DNA from: Candidatus Liptonbacteria bacterium RIFOXYD1_FULL_36_11
GTDB taxonomy: Bacteria > Patescibacteriota > Minisyncoccia > UBA6257 > XYB1-36-10
Direction: 5' to 3'
Length of the DNA: 26,452 bases
NCBI GenBank assembly: GCA_001821375.1
Contig: MHLG01000011.1
Coordinates: 2,384-28,835 of the forward strand
Under the pieces are notes generated by a model. The model saw only the letters and a program-made list of their open reading frames with translations. It was not told the DNA's origin and made no database searches. Each line of letters opens with the position of its first letter. Within the stretch, counting starts at the first letter, position 1. Positions 13,728 through 21,528 of this stretch are shown one piece after another. The position numbers and the translations under genes were made by a program.

Positions 13728-14603
13728 ATGCACAAACCCGTTCTTGTCTCTGAAGTTCTTGAATTCCTTGACCCGCAAAATGGAGAATTTTTTATTGATG
13801 CTACTGCCGGCGCCGGCGGCCACACAAAGGCTATTCTTGAAAAATTAGGAAAAGACGGAAAAATTATTGCCATAGAATGGAATAAACATTCCGCTGACCT
13901 TTTAAAAAGTAATCTTGAAAATACCAATAATTTAGAAATAATCTGCGGCAATTACGCTGATATTCCTGAAATTATTTCTGAAAAAAAAATTAGCCAAGTT
14001 GATGGCCTTCTAGCTGACTTAGGTTTTTCTTCCGATGAACTAGAAAATTCAGGACGAGGATTTAGTTTTAAAAAAGACGAGCCTCTTCTTATGACTTATA
14101 GCGACAACTCTATCCCTGTCTATGAAATTTTACGGAAAATTTCCGAGATAGAGCTTGCTGATATTATTAGAAATTTTAGCAATGAAAAATACGCCAAAAG
14201 AATAGCTCACGCCATAAAAGAAGAAATAAAAAGAAACCCGCATCTTTCCAGTCTTGAGTTAGCTGAAGTGATAAAAAAATCAGTTCCCGGAAATTACGAG
14301 ATGAGAAGAATTAATCCTGCTACGAGAACTTTTCAAGCTTTAAGAATTTATGCCAATAAAGAACTTAAAAACTTAGAAAAACTTCTTCTTTCCTTACCTA
14401 AAATTTTACAAAGTGGCGGCCGGGCAGTTTTCATTTCTTTTCATTCTTTAGAAGATAAATTAGTGAAAAATTACTTTCGAAAATACGCTAAAGAAAAAAT
14501 TGCTAAAATTTTAACAAAAAAACCAGTAACAGTGGGAAGCGATGAATTAGGGCAAAACATTCGCAGTCGCTCCGCTAAACTCCGCGCCATTATGTTTTTT
14601 TAA
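13728..14603 (+). CDS. rsmH: 16S rRNA m4C1402 methyltransferase RsmH
   Basis: S-adenosylmethionine-dependent enzyme that methylates N4 of cytosine 1402 in the ribosomal P site. The SAM motif FIDATAGAGGHTKAIL is at residues 22-37, followed by DGLLADLGFSSDELE, the RGFSFKKDEPLLMTY insert, FSNEKYAKRIAHAI, the FQALRIYANKELK helix, and the SFHSLEDKLVKNYF motif near the C-terminus. At 291 residues it is slightly shorter than the E. coli protein (313) but complete. The start MHKPVLVSEVL is the usual one. It lies second in the dcw operon, in its normal place after mraZ. Confidence 0.97.
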   Translation: MHKPVLVSEVLEFLDPQNGEFFIDATAGAGGHTKAILEKLGKDGKIIAIEWNKHSADLLKSNLENTNNLEIICGNYADIPEIISEKKISQVDGLLADLGFSSDELENSGRGFSFKKDEPLLMTYSDNSIPVYEILRKISEIELADIIRNFSNEKYAKRIAHAIKEEIKRNPHLSSLELAEVIKKSVPGNYEMRRINPATRTFQALRIYANKELKNLEKLLLSLPKILQSGGRAVFISFHSLEDKLVKNYFRKYAKEKIAKILTKKPVTVGSDELGQNIRSRSAKLRAIMFF

Positions 14604-14652
14604 TTTTAAATCTTTATTTTTACTTTTAACTTGCAACTCTTTACTTATTTTT

Positions 14653-14949
14653 ATGACCATCTTTAAGCCGGAAAAAAAGTCAAAACTTAATATTGTCACT
14701 TTTATTTTATCCGCCGTGCTTTTATCTCTGGTTTTTGCTTGGCTCAACGTTTATAACCGCCAAGTTAATGCCTCTCACGATGAAAAAGCTTTAGCAAAAG
14801 AACTTCAGGATCTCAAAGTAAAAAACGCCGAGCTAGACAATACTCTTCACGATTTTTTTTCTCCTTCTAAAGCTAAAGAATTTGCTGACGAACGCGGGCT
14901 TACGGAAGAAAATTACCCTAAATTTTTAGAAATCGCCAAAGGAATTTAA
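14653..14949 (+). CDS. ftsL: FtsL-like cell division protein
   Basis: A 98-residue bitopic membrane protein: a short cytoplasmic basic N-terminus (FKPEKKSKLN), one membrane helix at about residues 14-34, then an extracytoplasmic coiled coil (roughly 42-70, DEKALAKELQDLKVKNAEL). The C-terminal part with AKEFADERGLTEENYPKF recalls the FtsL/DivIC family end. FtsL joins FtsB/DivIC and FtsQ to activate septal peptidoglycan synthesis by FtsW-FtsI. Sequence identity in this family is too low for a firm assignment, and septum-initiator proteins look alike. The position between rsmH and ftsI is exactly that of ftsL in other dcw clusters, which decides the call. Confidence 0.8.
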   Translation: MTIFKPEKKSKLNIVTFILSAVLLSLVFAWLNVYNRQVNASHDEKALAKELQDLKVKNAELDNTLHDFFSPSKAKEFADERGLTEENYPKFLEIAKGI

Positions 14950-14977
14950 TTTTTATCACCCAAAAATAGCCAAAACA

Positions 14978-16624
14978 ATGAAGTTCAGGTTTTTGTTTCT
15001 AGTAATCGTTTTCACTGTTCTTTTTTCTGTTTTGGTTTTTAATCTTTATAATATTCAAGTAAGGAAAGGCAATTTTTATGTTGCTAGCGCTAAATCCCAA
15101 CTGGAAAATTCTGGTGCCCTGCATGCCACTCGCGGTGGCATTTATTTTACTAATAAAGAAAGCGGAAAAATTCCCGCCGCTATAGAAAAAGAATATTTTG
15201 AAATTTTTGCTGTTCCAGATGAAATAGAAGATCCAGTCATAACCGCTGAAAAAATTTTCTCCGTTGTTTCTATTTCAAAAAGCGATTTAATAAATCTTTT
15301 TAAAAAACCGAAAGATAAATATGAACTTCTTGTAAAAAGGGCGAGTGAAGAACAAAAAGCTTTCATTAGAAATAATTTTATAAAAGAAATTTACTTAAAA
15401 AGCCATACGGAAAGATTTTATCCTTTAGAAAAAACTGCTTCTCATCTTTTAGGCTTTGCTGGTGTTAGTAAAGATAGCGACAATCCTTCAGGCCTTTATG
15501 GCTTGGAAAAATTTTTTAATGAAAAACTTTCCGGTAAAGACGGTTTTGCGAAAGGAGACGGTATAATTTCTCCGGTTTCCGGAGAAGATATTTTTTTAAA
15601 CATTGACCGCAATATTGAATCACAAGCGGAGGAAATACTCTCCGACCTAGTTTTAAATTTTAAAGCTCAAGGCGGCAGCGCTATAGTTTCTGACCCCAAG
15701 AATGGAAAAATTCTTGCTATGGCAAGCCTGCCAAATTTTAATCCTAATAATTATTCTAAATATCCTATCCAAAACTTTTTAAACCCGGCAACGGAAAAAG
15801 TTTATGAACCTGGTTCCATCTTCAAAGTAATCACTATGGCTATAGGCTTAGATAGCGATAGTATCACTCCGGAAACTACTTACGTTGATAAAGGCTCTTT
15901 AACTATTAACGGCAGCACTATAAAAAATTGGGATCTAAAAGCACACGGTCGGCAAACTATGACTAACGTTATAGAGCAATCGTTAAATACCGGCGCTGTT
16001 TTTGCTGAAGAACAAATTGGCCGCTCTATTTTTTTAGAATATTTGAAAAAATTTGGTCTTGGGGAAATTTCCGGAATTTCACTTTCTGGAGAAGTAAGAG
16101 GAAATATTAAATCTCTAGAAATTAATCCTAAAGATATTAATTTTGCCACCGCTTCTTTTGGACAAGGAATCTCCGTTACTCCTGTTTCTTTACTTAAAGC
16201 TGTGTCTGTTATTGCTAACGGCGGCAATCTGGTAGATTTTGCTATCGTTCAAGGTGAAGAAGATAAGAATCCGCAAAGGATAATCAGTGAAGACGCGGCG
16301 CGCAAAACTATTACTATGATGATTTCTGCTGTTGATAAAGCGTTGGTTGCTAAAATAGAAGGTTATAATATTGCTGGTAAAACCGGCACCGCTCAAGTTC
16401 CCGATTTTGTAAAAGGCGGCTACACAAAAGATGTTATCAATACTTATATCGGCTTTGCCCCAGCTTACGACCCAAAATTTATTATTCTTATTAAACTTGA
16501 TAAACCTGCCGGAGCGCCTTTAGCTGGTCAAACAGTTGTTCCGGCTTTTCGTAAGCTTGCTGAATTTATTATAAATTATTACAACATTCCGCCGGATAGA
16601 ACCGAAGAAAAATCTAGTAATTAA
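14978..16624 (+). CDS. ftsI: Septal peptidoglycan transpeptidase FtsI (penicillin-binding protein 2/3 type)
   Basis: A class B penicillin-binding protein of 548 residues that cross-links peptidoglycan at the septum. It has one N-terminal membrane helix (about 3-24), a pedestal domain beginning HATRGGIYF, and the transpeptidase domain. The three active-site motifs are present: SIFK within EPGSIFKVI (Ser about 279), SLN within EQSLNTGAV (about 334), and KTG within AGKTGTAQVP (about 468). There are no C-terminal PASTA repeats. ASLPNFNPNNYSKY is also typical. It follows ftsL by 28 bp and precedes murF by 24 bp, with no internal terminator. The FtsW partner is not in this window. Confidence 0.95.
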   Translation: MKFRFLFLVIVFTVLFSVLVFNLYNIQVRKGNFYVASAKSQLENSGALHATRGGIYFTNKESGKIPAAIEKEYFEIFAVPDEIEDPVITAEKIFSVVSISKSDLINLFKKPKDKYELLVKRASEEQKAFIRNNFIKEIYLKSHTERFYPLEKTASHLLGFAGVSKDSDNPSGLYGLEKFFNEKLSGKDGFAKGDGIISPVSGEDIFLNIDRNIESQAEEILSDLVLNFKAQGGSAIVSDPKNGKILAMASLPNFNPNNYSKYPIQNFLNPATEKVYEPGSIFKVITMAIGLDSDSITPETTYVDKGSLTINGSTIKNWDLKAHGRQTMTNVIEQSLNTGAVFAEEQIGRSIFLEYLKKFGLGEISGISLSGEVRGNIKSLEINPKDINFATASFGQGISVTPVSLLKAVSVIANGGNLVDFAIVQGEEDKNPQRIISEDAARKTITMMISAVDKALVAKIEGYNIAGKTGTAQVPDFVKGGYTKDVINTYIGFAPAYDPKFIILIKLDKPAGAPLAGQTVVPAFRKLAEFIINYYNIPPDRTEEKSSN

Positions 16625-16648
16625 ATTTTTTAAAACACTCCATCTACT

Positions 16649-17908
16649 ATGAAAGATAAAAAAAATACTCCCTTTTTTTGGTTTTGCCTTAAATTCTTAG
16701 CCCGTTTTATTTTAAAGCGTCATAATCCAATAATTATTGCCATTGTCGGCGGGGCGGGAAAAACACTTACTAAACTCGCTATCTGTGCCGCTTTAAAAAA
16801 CACAAAAATTCCCCGAGCCTCTATTTCGGATTCAAATATTTCAAATAAAGAAGCTTCCGTTTTAGCTATTCTTGGCTCTTGGGATAAAACCGGCGGGCCT
16901 TTCTTTTTTCTTAAAGTTATTTTTCTGTCGTTTTTTCATCTCATTTTTAAATCTAAAAACTACCCTCAAATTTTAATTTTGGAATTTGGAGCTGAAAACC
17001 AAGGTGAAATAAAAGAGCTTATTAAAATAGCCAAACCATCACTTGTAGTAATGACCGCTATCGGAAACATTCCACCGCATTCAGAATCTTTTTCTACAGC
17101 GGAAGCCGCTATACGAGAAAAAGCAAAAATACTGGAGCATCTTTCTTCTTCCGGTTGCGCTGTTCTTAATTTTGACGACCCCGCTATCCTTCCAATGGAA
17201 GAAAGGACAAAAGCGGAAATAATTACTTTTGGTTTTAAAAAAGGTTCCGATATTCGTCTTTCAAATTTTTCTTTAAGGGAAGAAGATGAAAAACCTATTG
17301 GAATTTCTTTTAAATTAAATAATTACAGCTCTTCAGTGCCAATTCGTTTGGATGATATTTTTGGTAAAAGCGCCGCTTACGCTTCCGCCGCCGCCGCGGC
17401 TGTCGCTTTGCGTTTTAATTCCAATTTGGTAAAAGTTTCTCAAAATCTTTCCTCAAATTTTTCCACTCCTGAAAGATGTTTAAAACTTCTACCCGGTATA
17501 AAAGAAACATTTATTATAGATGATACTTGCGGTTCTTCTCCAGTTTCCATTAAAGAAGCACTTGATGTTCTAAAAAATCTTCCCGCTAAAAGAAAAATAG
17601 CAGTTTTAGGCGATATGTTGAATTTAGGACGTTACACTATTGATGCTCACGAAGAAGCTGGAAATCTCGCCGCTAATTCTGCTAATTTTCTTATAACTAT
17701 CGGCGCTCGTTCAAAATTTACCGCCGCCGCCGCTATTAAAAAAATGCCAAAATCAAAAGTCTTTTCTTTTGATTCAGTAGAGGAAGCTGGAAAAAAAGTG
17801 CAAGCTATTATTAAAAAAGGGGACTTGATTTTAATTAAAGCTTCCGAAGAAATTCATGCCGAAAAAGTAGTAGAGGAAATAAAACAAACACCCGTTTCCA
17901 ATATCTAA
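16649..17908 (+). CDS. murF: Mur ligase, most likely MurF
   Basis: An ATP-dependent ligase of 419 residues; MurF adds D-Ala-D-Ala to the UDP-MurNAc tripeptide, the last cytoplasmic step of the peptide stem. The ATP loop is IVGGAGKTLTK (about 33-43), the central domain has LILEFGAENQGEIKELIKIAKP and then IGNIPPHSESFSTAEAAIREKAKIL, equivalent to the MurF 'N-x-G-x-A-H-x-E' stretch with the carbamylated-Lys region nearby. The C-terminal domain shows FIIDDTCGSSPVSIKEAL (the usual DDSYNANPxS) and AVLGDMLNLG, both MurF hallmarks. The N-terminal UDP-binding domain is replaced by a short hydrophobic and basic stretch, so the protein is shorter than E. coli MurF (452), and substrate recognition may differ. 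It is the last gene of the dcw run. Confidence 0.82.
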   Translation: MKDKKNTPFFWFCLKFLARFILKRHNPIIIAIVGGAGKTLTKLAICAALKNTKIPRASISDSNISNKEASVLAILGSWDKTGGPFFFLKVIFLSFFHLIFKSKNYPQILILEFGAENQGEIKELIKIAKPSLVVMTAIGNIPPHSESFSTAEAAIREKAKILEHLSSSGCAVLNFDDPAILPMEERTKAEIITFGFKKGSDIRLSNFSLREEDEKPIGISFKLNNYSSSVPIRLDDIFGKSAAYASAAAAAVALRFNSNLVKVSQNLSSNFSTPERCLKLLPGIKETFIIDDTCGSSPVSIKEALDVLKNLPAKRKIAVLGDMLNLGRYTIDAHEEAGNLAANSANFLITIGARSKFTAAAAIKKMPKSKVFSFDSVEEAGKKVQAIIKKGDLILIKASEEIHAEKVVEEIKQTPVSNI

Positions 17909-17926
17909 ATCTAATCTTTTTTCTTC

Positions 17927-17955
17927 TTGCCATTTTTCCTATTTTTAAGTAAAAT
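17927..17955 (+). promoter_or_regulatory. Promoter of tRNA-Glu
   Basis: TTGCCA (17927-17932) and TAAAAT (17950-17955) are separated by 17 bp. The predicted start is about 16 nt before the mature tRNA. Confidence 0.7.
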
Positions 17956-17977
17956 ACGCTTGTCCTTTTTGTTTTTT

Positions 17978-18052
17978 GCCGCTATCGTCTAGCCCGGTCT
18001 AGGACACTGCGTTCTCAGCGCAGGAACACCGGTTCAAATCCGGTTAGCGGTA
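17978..18052 (+). tRNA. tRNA-Glu (CTC anticodon)
   Basis: A 75-nt cloverleaf. The acceptor GCCGCTA pairs with TAGCGGT (position 1 as a G-U pair), the D stem GTCT with GGAC, and the anticodon stem CTGCG with CGCAG around loop TTCTCAG, giving anticodon CTC for GAG codons. The variable region is GAAC, and the T stem ACCGG/CCGGT has loop TTCAAAT. The discriminator base is A. CCA is not encoded, so it must be added by a nucleotidyltransferase. It has its own promoter and a following terminator. Confidence 0.93.
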
Positions 18053-18090
18053 CTAATTTGCTTTTTTTACTCTTTTTCTCTATTCTTTTG

Positions 18091-18114
18091 AAAAATAAGC
18101 AAAAACTTATTTTT
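18091..18114 (+). terminator. Weak A/T-rich terminator after tRNA-Glu
   Basis: AAAAATAAG (18091-18099) and CTTATTTTT (18106-18114) form a perfect 9-bp but A/T-rich stem with a 6-nt loop, followed by TTTCTG-like sequence. It is the only hairpin between the tRNA and the next gene. Confidence 0.5.
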
Positions 18115-18150
18115 CTGCACCAAAAAACTTAATAAAAAGGAGATGCAATA

Positions 18151-19110
18151 ATGGTAGATATCACTGAAGCAACGGAGTTAATGGATAAAGAAAAAAGAGA
18201 AAGAATTATCCAAACAACGCAAAAGATCATTGTAAATTTAGATGGCGCAAAAAATCTTGCAGAAATTGAATCAATAGTCAACAACCTTTTTCTCTTCACC
18301 GGATTTTTTAGTATTAGCTTAAACACTACTGCCCTTTTTGGAGGTATTAATAAAGTCGTTGATTCAATCCACAAAAACCGCGGCCGTGTTTTACTGAACG
18401 TCGGGCTGGCGACTTCCACTGAAATCTTCCGTATTTCCGAAATAGCAGCTAATCTTGGTGTTTATTTAATAAGTATTGACGCCTTATCTAGTGCTAAAAC
18501 TTTAAAAACGGCCGTAGCCGCCGTTAAATTTGCAAAAAAAACCAACGCCTGTCAGACACTGGTTTTTTCCAATCTTTCCCTTCCTCCTGGTAATGCCGAA
18601 GATTTTTTTAACCTCTTCGTCGCAACTTTTCAATCGGAAAGTTGGTTACAGTATCTGGATAAGGTAAAAGAAAACTACATTCCACATATTTTTTTTCATC
18701 TCTATCGTATTTCTAAATTTACCGGAGTGGATGGCATCATCTCTTCCCCGCAAAATCTTAAAAAAATAAAAGAAGAAGAATATAACGACGTAAAATTTAA
18801 TCACCTGCAAAAAATTGCTTTTTGTCTTCCTTCTGATAAGGAAAAAGAAATAGAAACAGATGAATGCACCTGTTTCTACTTAAACAAAAAAATTCCCCTT
18901 GCTGTTGAAGTCGGCGCCAACTCCTTCATTATTGGCGATTATATTACCAATCCTTTACCAGGAATTAAAAGCCGGGAAGAAGCAATAGTAAAAGTGGCAG
19001 AAGAAATAATTAATTTTACTCCTCCTTCCGAAAGACGCATTACTCCTTATGACTCCCAATTTAGCAGTTCCCAAGGGAGACCTTTTATGAAACGCCACCG
19101 CAGATTTTAA
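18151..19110 (+). CDS. OMP-decarboxylase-like TIM-barrel protein lacking catalytic residues
   Basis: A 319-residue soluble protein. Its order of segments follows orotidine-5'-phosphate decarboxylase (PyrF): IIVNLDGAKNLAE (26-38), a strand FFSISLNTTALFGG, then RVLLNVGLATSTEIF (79-93), NLGVYLISIDALSSAKTLKTA, FTGVDGIISSPQ (190-201), and GANSFIIGDYITNP (255-268). In true PyrF the third segment reads like LDLKLHDIPxT and carries Lys and Asp catalysts; here those positions are Asn83, Gly85 and Thr88. The phosphate-binding Arg of the VVGRxIT segment is Asp263. A basic tail of about 30 residues (ending KRHRRF) is added. It therefore probably binds a ligand or RNA rather than catalysing decarboxylation. 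It has a good Shine-Dalgarno (AAGGAG, 8 nt before the ATG) and its own terminator. The family call is by eye and moderate. Confidence 0.5.
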   Translation: MVDITEATELMDKEKRERIIQTTQKIIVNLDGAKNLAEIESIVNNLFLFTGFFSISLNTTALFGGINKVVDSIHKNRGRVLLNVGLATSTEIFRISEIAANLGVYLISIDALSSAKTLKTAVAAVKFAKKTNACQTLVFSNLSLPPGNAEDFFNLFVATFQSESWLQYLDKVKENYIPHIFFHLYRISKFTGVDGIISSPQNLKKIKEEEYNDVKFNHLQKIAFCLPSDKEKEIETDECTCFYLNKKIPLAVEVGANSFIIGDYITNPLPGIKSREEAIVKVAEEIINFTPPSERRITPYDSQFSSSQGRPFMKRHRRF

Positions 19111-19133
19111 AACTTTTTAAAACCTGCCTTTCC

Positions 19134-19159
19134 TCCAGCCCCACGGCTGGATTTTTTTT
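19134..19159 (+). terminator. Intrinsic terminator
   Basis: TCCAGCC, loop CCAC, GGCTGGA, then TTTTTTTT. A textbook terminator 23 bp after the stop codon of the TIM-barrel gene. Confidence 0.95.
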
Positions 19160-19205
19160 ATTTTCCGCTTATAATTAACCTATTATTAATTATTTTTTAT
19201 AAAAA

Positions 19206-19973
19206 ATGTCTGAAAAAACAAAAAATTACTTAGGAATAGCAATTATTTTTGCTCTTTTAATTTTTGCTTATGCCGCTGTAAAATATGCGCGTGCCTATGC
19301 CGATTCGGTTGAGCCTTCCACTTTTAGAAGCTTTTCGGTTAGCGGTGATGGAAAAGTTGTTGCTGTGCCTGATATTGCCTCTGTTACTTTTAAAGTAATT
19401 ACTCAAGGCGGCCGTGATGTCGGAGTTTTGCAGAAAGAAAATTCCGGTAAAATGAATAAAGCTATTGATTTTGTAAAATCAAATAATATTAATAATAAAG
19501 ACATAAAAACCGAAAGTTATAATATAGAACCACGTTATCAATATGATTCCTGCCGGTCTGGCGGCACCTGCCTTCCTTCGGAAATAATCGGTTACACTAT
19601 CACTAACTCCACCGCTGTTAAAATAAGAGACTTTTCTAAAATAAGTGACATCCTTTCCGGTGTGGTAAAAAATGGAGCTAATAGCGTTTCCAATGTTTCT
19701 TTTACTGAAGATGATCCTGAAAAAACTAAAAATGAAGCTAGAACAAAAGCAATAGAAAGCGCTCGCGCTAAAGCAGAAATTATAGCGGAATCTGCCGGTT
19801 TCCGTGTTGGGCGTCTTCTTTCTGTTGATGAAGGCTGGGCAACACCGAGCTACAAATATGGTATAGGTGGAGCTACTATGGAGGCTTCCTCATCCATCTC
19901 TCCCGCTCCTTCCATTGAACCCGGTTCTGAAGAAGTTTCCATCAGTGTTAATTTAAGATACGAAATAAAATAA
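19206..19973 (+). CDS. SIMPL domain (DUF541) exported protein
   Basis: A 255-residue protein with an N-terminal membrane anchor or signal (about residues 10-26, IAIIFALLIFAYAAVKY) followed by a SIMPL (DUF541) domain. Typical elements are FSVSGDGKVVAVPDIASVTF near residue 42, the segment IKTESYNIEPRYQYD, the helix-rich ARTKAIESARAKAEIIAESAG (about 176-196), VGRLLSVDEG, and the closing VSISVNLRYEIK strand. Bacterial relatives are periplasmic or surface proteins with poorly known roles, including BP26 of Brucella, which forms ring oligomers. Two cysteines (DSCRSGGTCLP) could form a disulphide outside the cell. It stands alone between two terminators. Confidence 0.88.
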   Translation: MSEKTKNYLGIAIIFALLIFAYAAVKYARAYADSVEPSTFRSFSVSGDGKVVAVPDIASVTFKVITQGGRDVGVLQKENSGKMNKAIDFVKSNNINNKDIKTESYNIEPRYQYDSCRSGGTCLPSEIIGYTITNSTAVKIRDFSKISDILSGVVKNGANSVSNVSFTEDDPEKTKNEARTKAIESARAKAEIIAESAGFRVGRLLSVDEGWATPSYKYGIGGATMEASSSISPAPSIEPGSEEVSISVNLRYEIK

Positions 19974-19996
19974 TCTTTCGCGATAAAGACAATCTT

Positions 19997-20030
19997 AAGC
20001 GCCTCGTTTAAAAAACAGGGCGCTTTACTT
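19997..20030 (+). terminator. Intrinsic terminator after the SIMPL gene
   Basis: AAGCGCC (19997-20003) pairs with GGCGCTT (20019-20025), with inner GTTT/AAAC, followed by a T-rich tract. Confidence 0.75.
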
Positions 20031-20064
20031 TTTATTTTTTATTTTTTATGTCAAAATATCTAAA

Positions 20065-20090
20065 GTCTATCGCTAAATGCGCTTTCGTTA
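20065..20090 (+). repeat. Possible degenerate copy of the pgk hairpin left arm
   Basis: GTCTATCGCTAAATGCGC and the following TTTCGTTA resemble GTCTGTCACCAAATGCGC and TTTTGTA at 9741-9765, with about 20 of 25 positions shared. No matching right arm follows here. It lies in the leader region of the DedA gene. Confidence 0.3.
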
Positions 20091-20109
20091 TTAAATTTAT
20101 AAAATCCAA

Positions 20110-20745
20110 ATGATTGGAAACTTACTTGAACCGATAACTCTTTTTACTTTAAACACTATAAAAGATTTTGGCTACGGCGGTGTTTTTTTTCTAATGCTTC
20201 TTGAAAGTGCCAATATTCCTATTCCTTCCGAAATTATTATGCCTTTTTCCGGATTTCTTGTTTCACAAGGCACTTTTAATTTTTGGCTTTTAGTTTTTTT
20301 TGGAGCTCTAGGCAATCTTGCCGGATCTCTAATTTCTTACGCTATTGCTTTTTATCTAAGCGATAAAGCTCTTAATTTCTTTCTTAAATTTCGCCTGCTA
20401 AGGAAAAAAGAAGTTGATTTTTCCATCAATCTTTTTCAAAAATATGGCATTTCCACCGCTTTCTTTTCAAGAATTTTTCCGGTAATCAGAACTTTTATTT
20501 CCTTTCCCGCTGGTCTTTTTAAAGCCTCGCTCGTCCCTTTTTCCCTTTTTACTTTTTTAGGATCTTTTCTTTGGTCTTTGCTTTTAACTTTTTTAGGCCT
20601 AAAGCTTGGCGAAAATTGGCGCGTTCTTGAAACATACTTCCGCCAATTTGATACAATTATTGTTCTCGGTTTGTTTTTTGTTTTTATCTTCTGGATTCAA
20701 CACCATTTTTTTAACAAAAGAACAGCTTTTAAAAAAGATGCATAA
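20110..20745 (+). CDS. DedA family membrane protein
   Basis: A 211-residue polytopic membrane protein of the DedA (SNARE-associated/VTT) family. Members are implicated in flipping undecaprenyl-phosphate or phospholipids back across the cytoplasmic membrane and in envelope and proton-motive-force homeostasis. The family marks are LESANIPIPSEIIMPFSGFL (the E-x3-P and acidic residue region, about 31-50), the re-entrant-loop glycines ALGNLAGSLISY, and FSRIFPVIRTFISFPAG (about 116-132) with two conserved arginines. About five hydrophobic segments are present. TATAAA at 20098-20103 places the predicted transcription start on the ATG, so the mRNA may be leaderless. tpiA follows after 24 bp, with its own TATAAT in the gap. 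Confidence 0.92.
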   Translation: MIGNLLEPITLFTLNTIKDFGYGGVFFLMLLESANIPIPSEIIMPFSGFLVSQGTFNFWLLVFFGALGNLAGSLISYAIAFYLSDKALNFFLKFRLLRKKEVDFSINLFQKYGISTAFFSRIFPVIRTFISFPAGLFKASLVPFSLFTFLGSFLWSLLLTFLGLKLGENWRVLETYFRQFDTIIVLGLFFVFIFWIQHHFFNKRTAFKKDA

Positions 20746-20769
20746 AAGATATAATAACTAAATTATCTT

Positions 20770-21528
20770 ATGGAAAAACCGATTTTAGCATTCAATTGGA
20801 AAATGAACCCGGCTTCGGAAAAAGAAGCAATTTCTATTTTTAAAGAGGTTCAAAAAGGAATATCTTTTTTTAATGGGAAAACTCTTATTTTTCCTCCTTT
20901 TATATTTTTAAGTAAGCTTGCTAAACTCCGCGGCGTAAAAAATAATCCGGAACTTGGATCGCAAAATGTTTTTTGGGAAGAAAAAGGAGCTTATACAGGA
21001 GAAATCTCTCCTGTTATGATAAAAAACATAAAAGGGGAGTGGGTAATTATTGGCCACTCTGAAAGAAGAAAACTTGGTGATACAGATGAAATTGTCTCTA
21101 AAAAAATTTTTTCTTCTCTTGCCGCAAGCTTAAAATTTATTCTTTGCGTTGGAGAAAATAAAAAAATGCCTCAAGTAAAAGCTGAAGCTTTTATATTTAA
21201 TCAACTTAAATCTTCCCTTTCTTCTGTAGAAAAAATAAAAGCTGAAAATTGGAAATCTAAAATTATTATAGCTTACGAACCGATTTGGGCTATCGGCACA
21301 GGAGAAAATGCTTCTCCGGAATATGCTGAAATTATTTCTCAATCCATAAAAAAATTCTTTTCAACGGAATTTAATTTTCTCCCAAAAATTCTTTATGGCG
21401 GTTCGGTTAATTCAGAAAATATCTCTTCTTTTCTAAAACTGCATAATATTAATGGCGTTCTAATCGGCGGTGCTAGCTTGCGACCTGATGAAATAAAAAA
21501 AATAATGAAACTCTCCGGAGATGTTTGA
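20770..21528 (+). CDS. tpiA: Triosephosphate isomerase
   Basis: Glycolytic enzyme interconverting dihydroxyacetone phosphate and glyceraldehyde 3-phosphate; 252 residues, normal length. Catalytic residues are visible: Asn9 and Lys11 in FNWKMN, His96 in IIGHSERR, and Glu170 in IAYEPIWAIGTG, the latter also giving the flexible loop 6. The phosphate-binding GGSVNSEN and LIGGASL close the barrel. The start MEKPILAFNWKMN fits the family. TATAAT (20750-20755) would give a leader of about 8 nt. Its TGA stop overlaps the ATG of the hydrolase gene by 8 nt, a sign of translational coupling, and shows that TGA is a stop codon in this genome. Confidence 0.97.
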   Translation: MEKPILAFNWKMNPASEKEAISIFKEVQKGISFFNGKTLIFPPFIFLSKLAKLRGVKNNPELGSQNVFWEEKGAYTGEISPVMIKNIKGEWVIIGHSERRKLGDTDEIVSKKIFSSLAASLKFILCVGENKKMPQVKAEAFIFNQLKSSLSSVEKIKAENWKSKIIIAYEPIWAIGTGENASPEYAEIISQSIKKFFSTEFNFLPKILYGGSVNSENISSFLKLHNINGVLIGGASLRPDEIKKIMKLSGDV

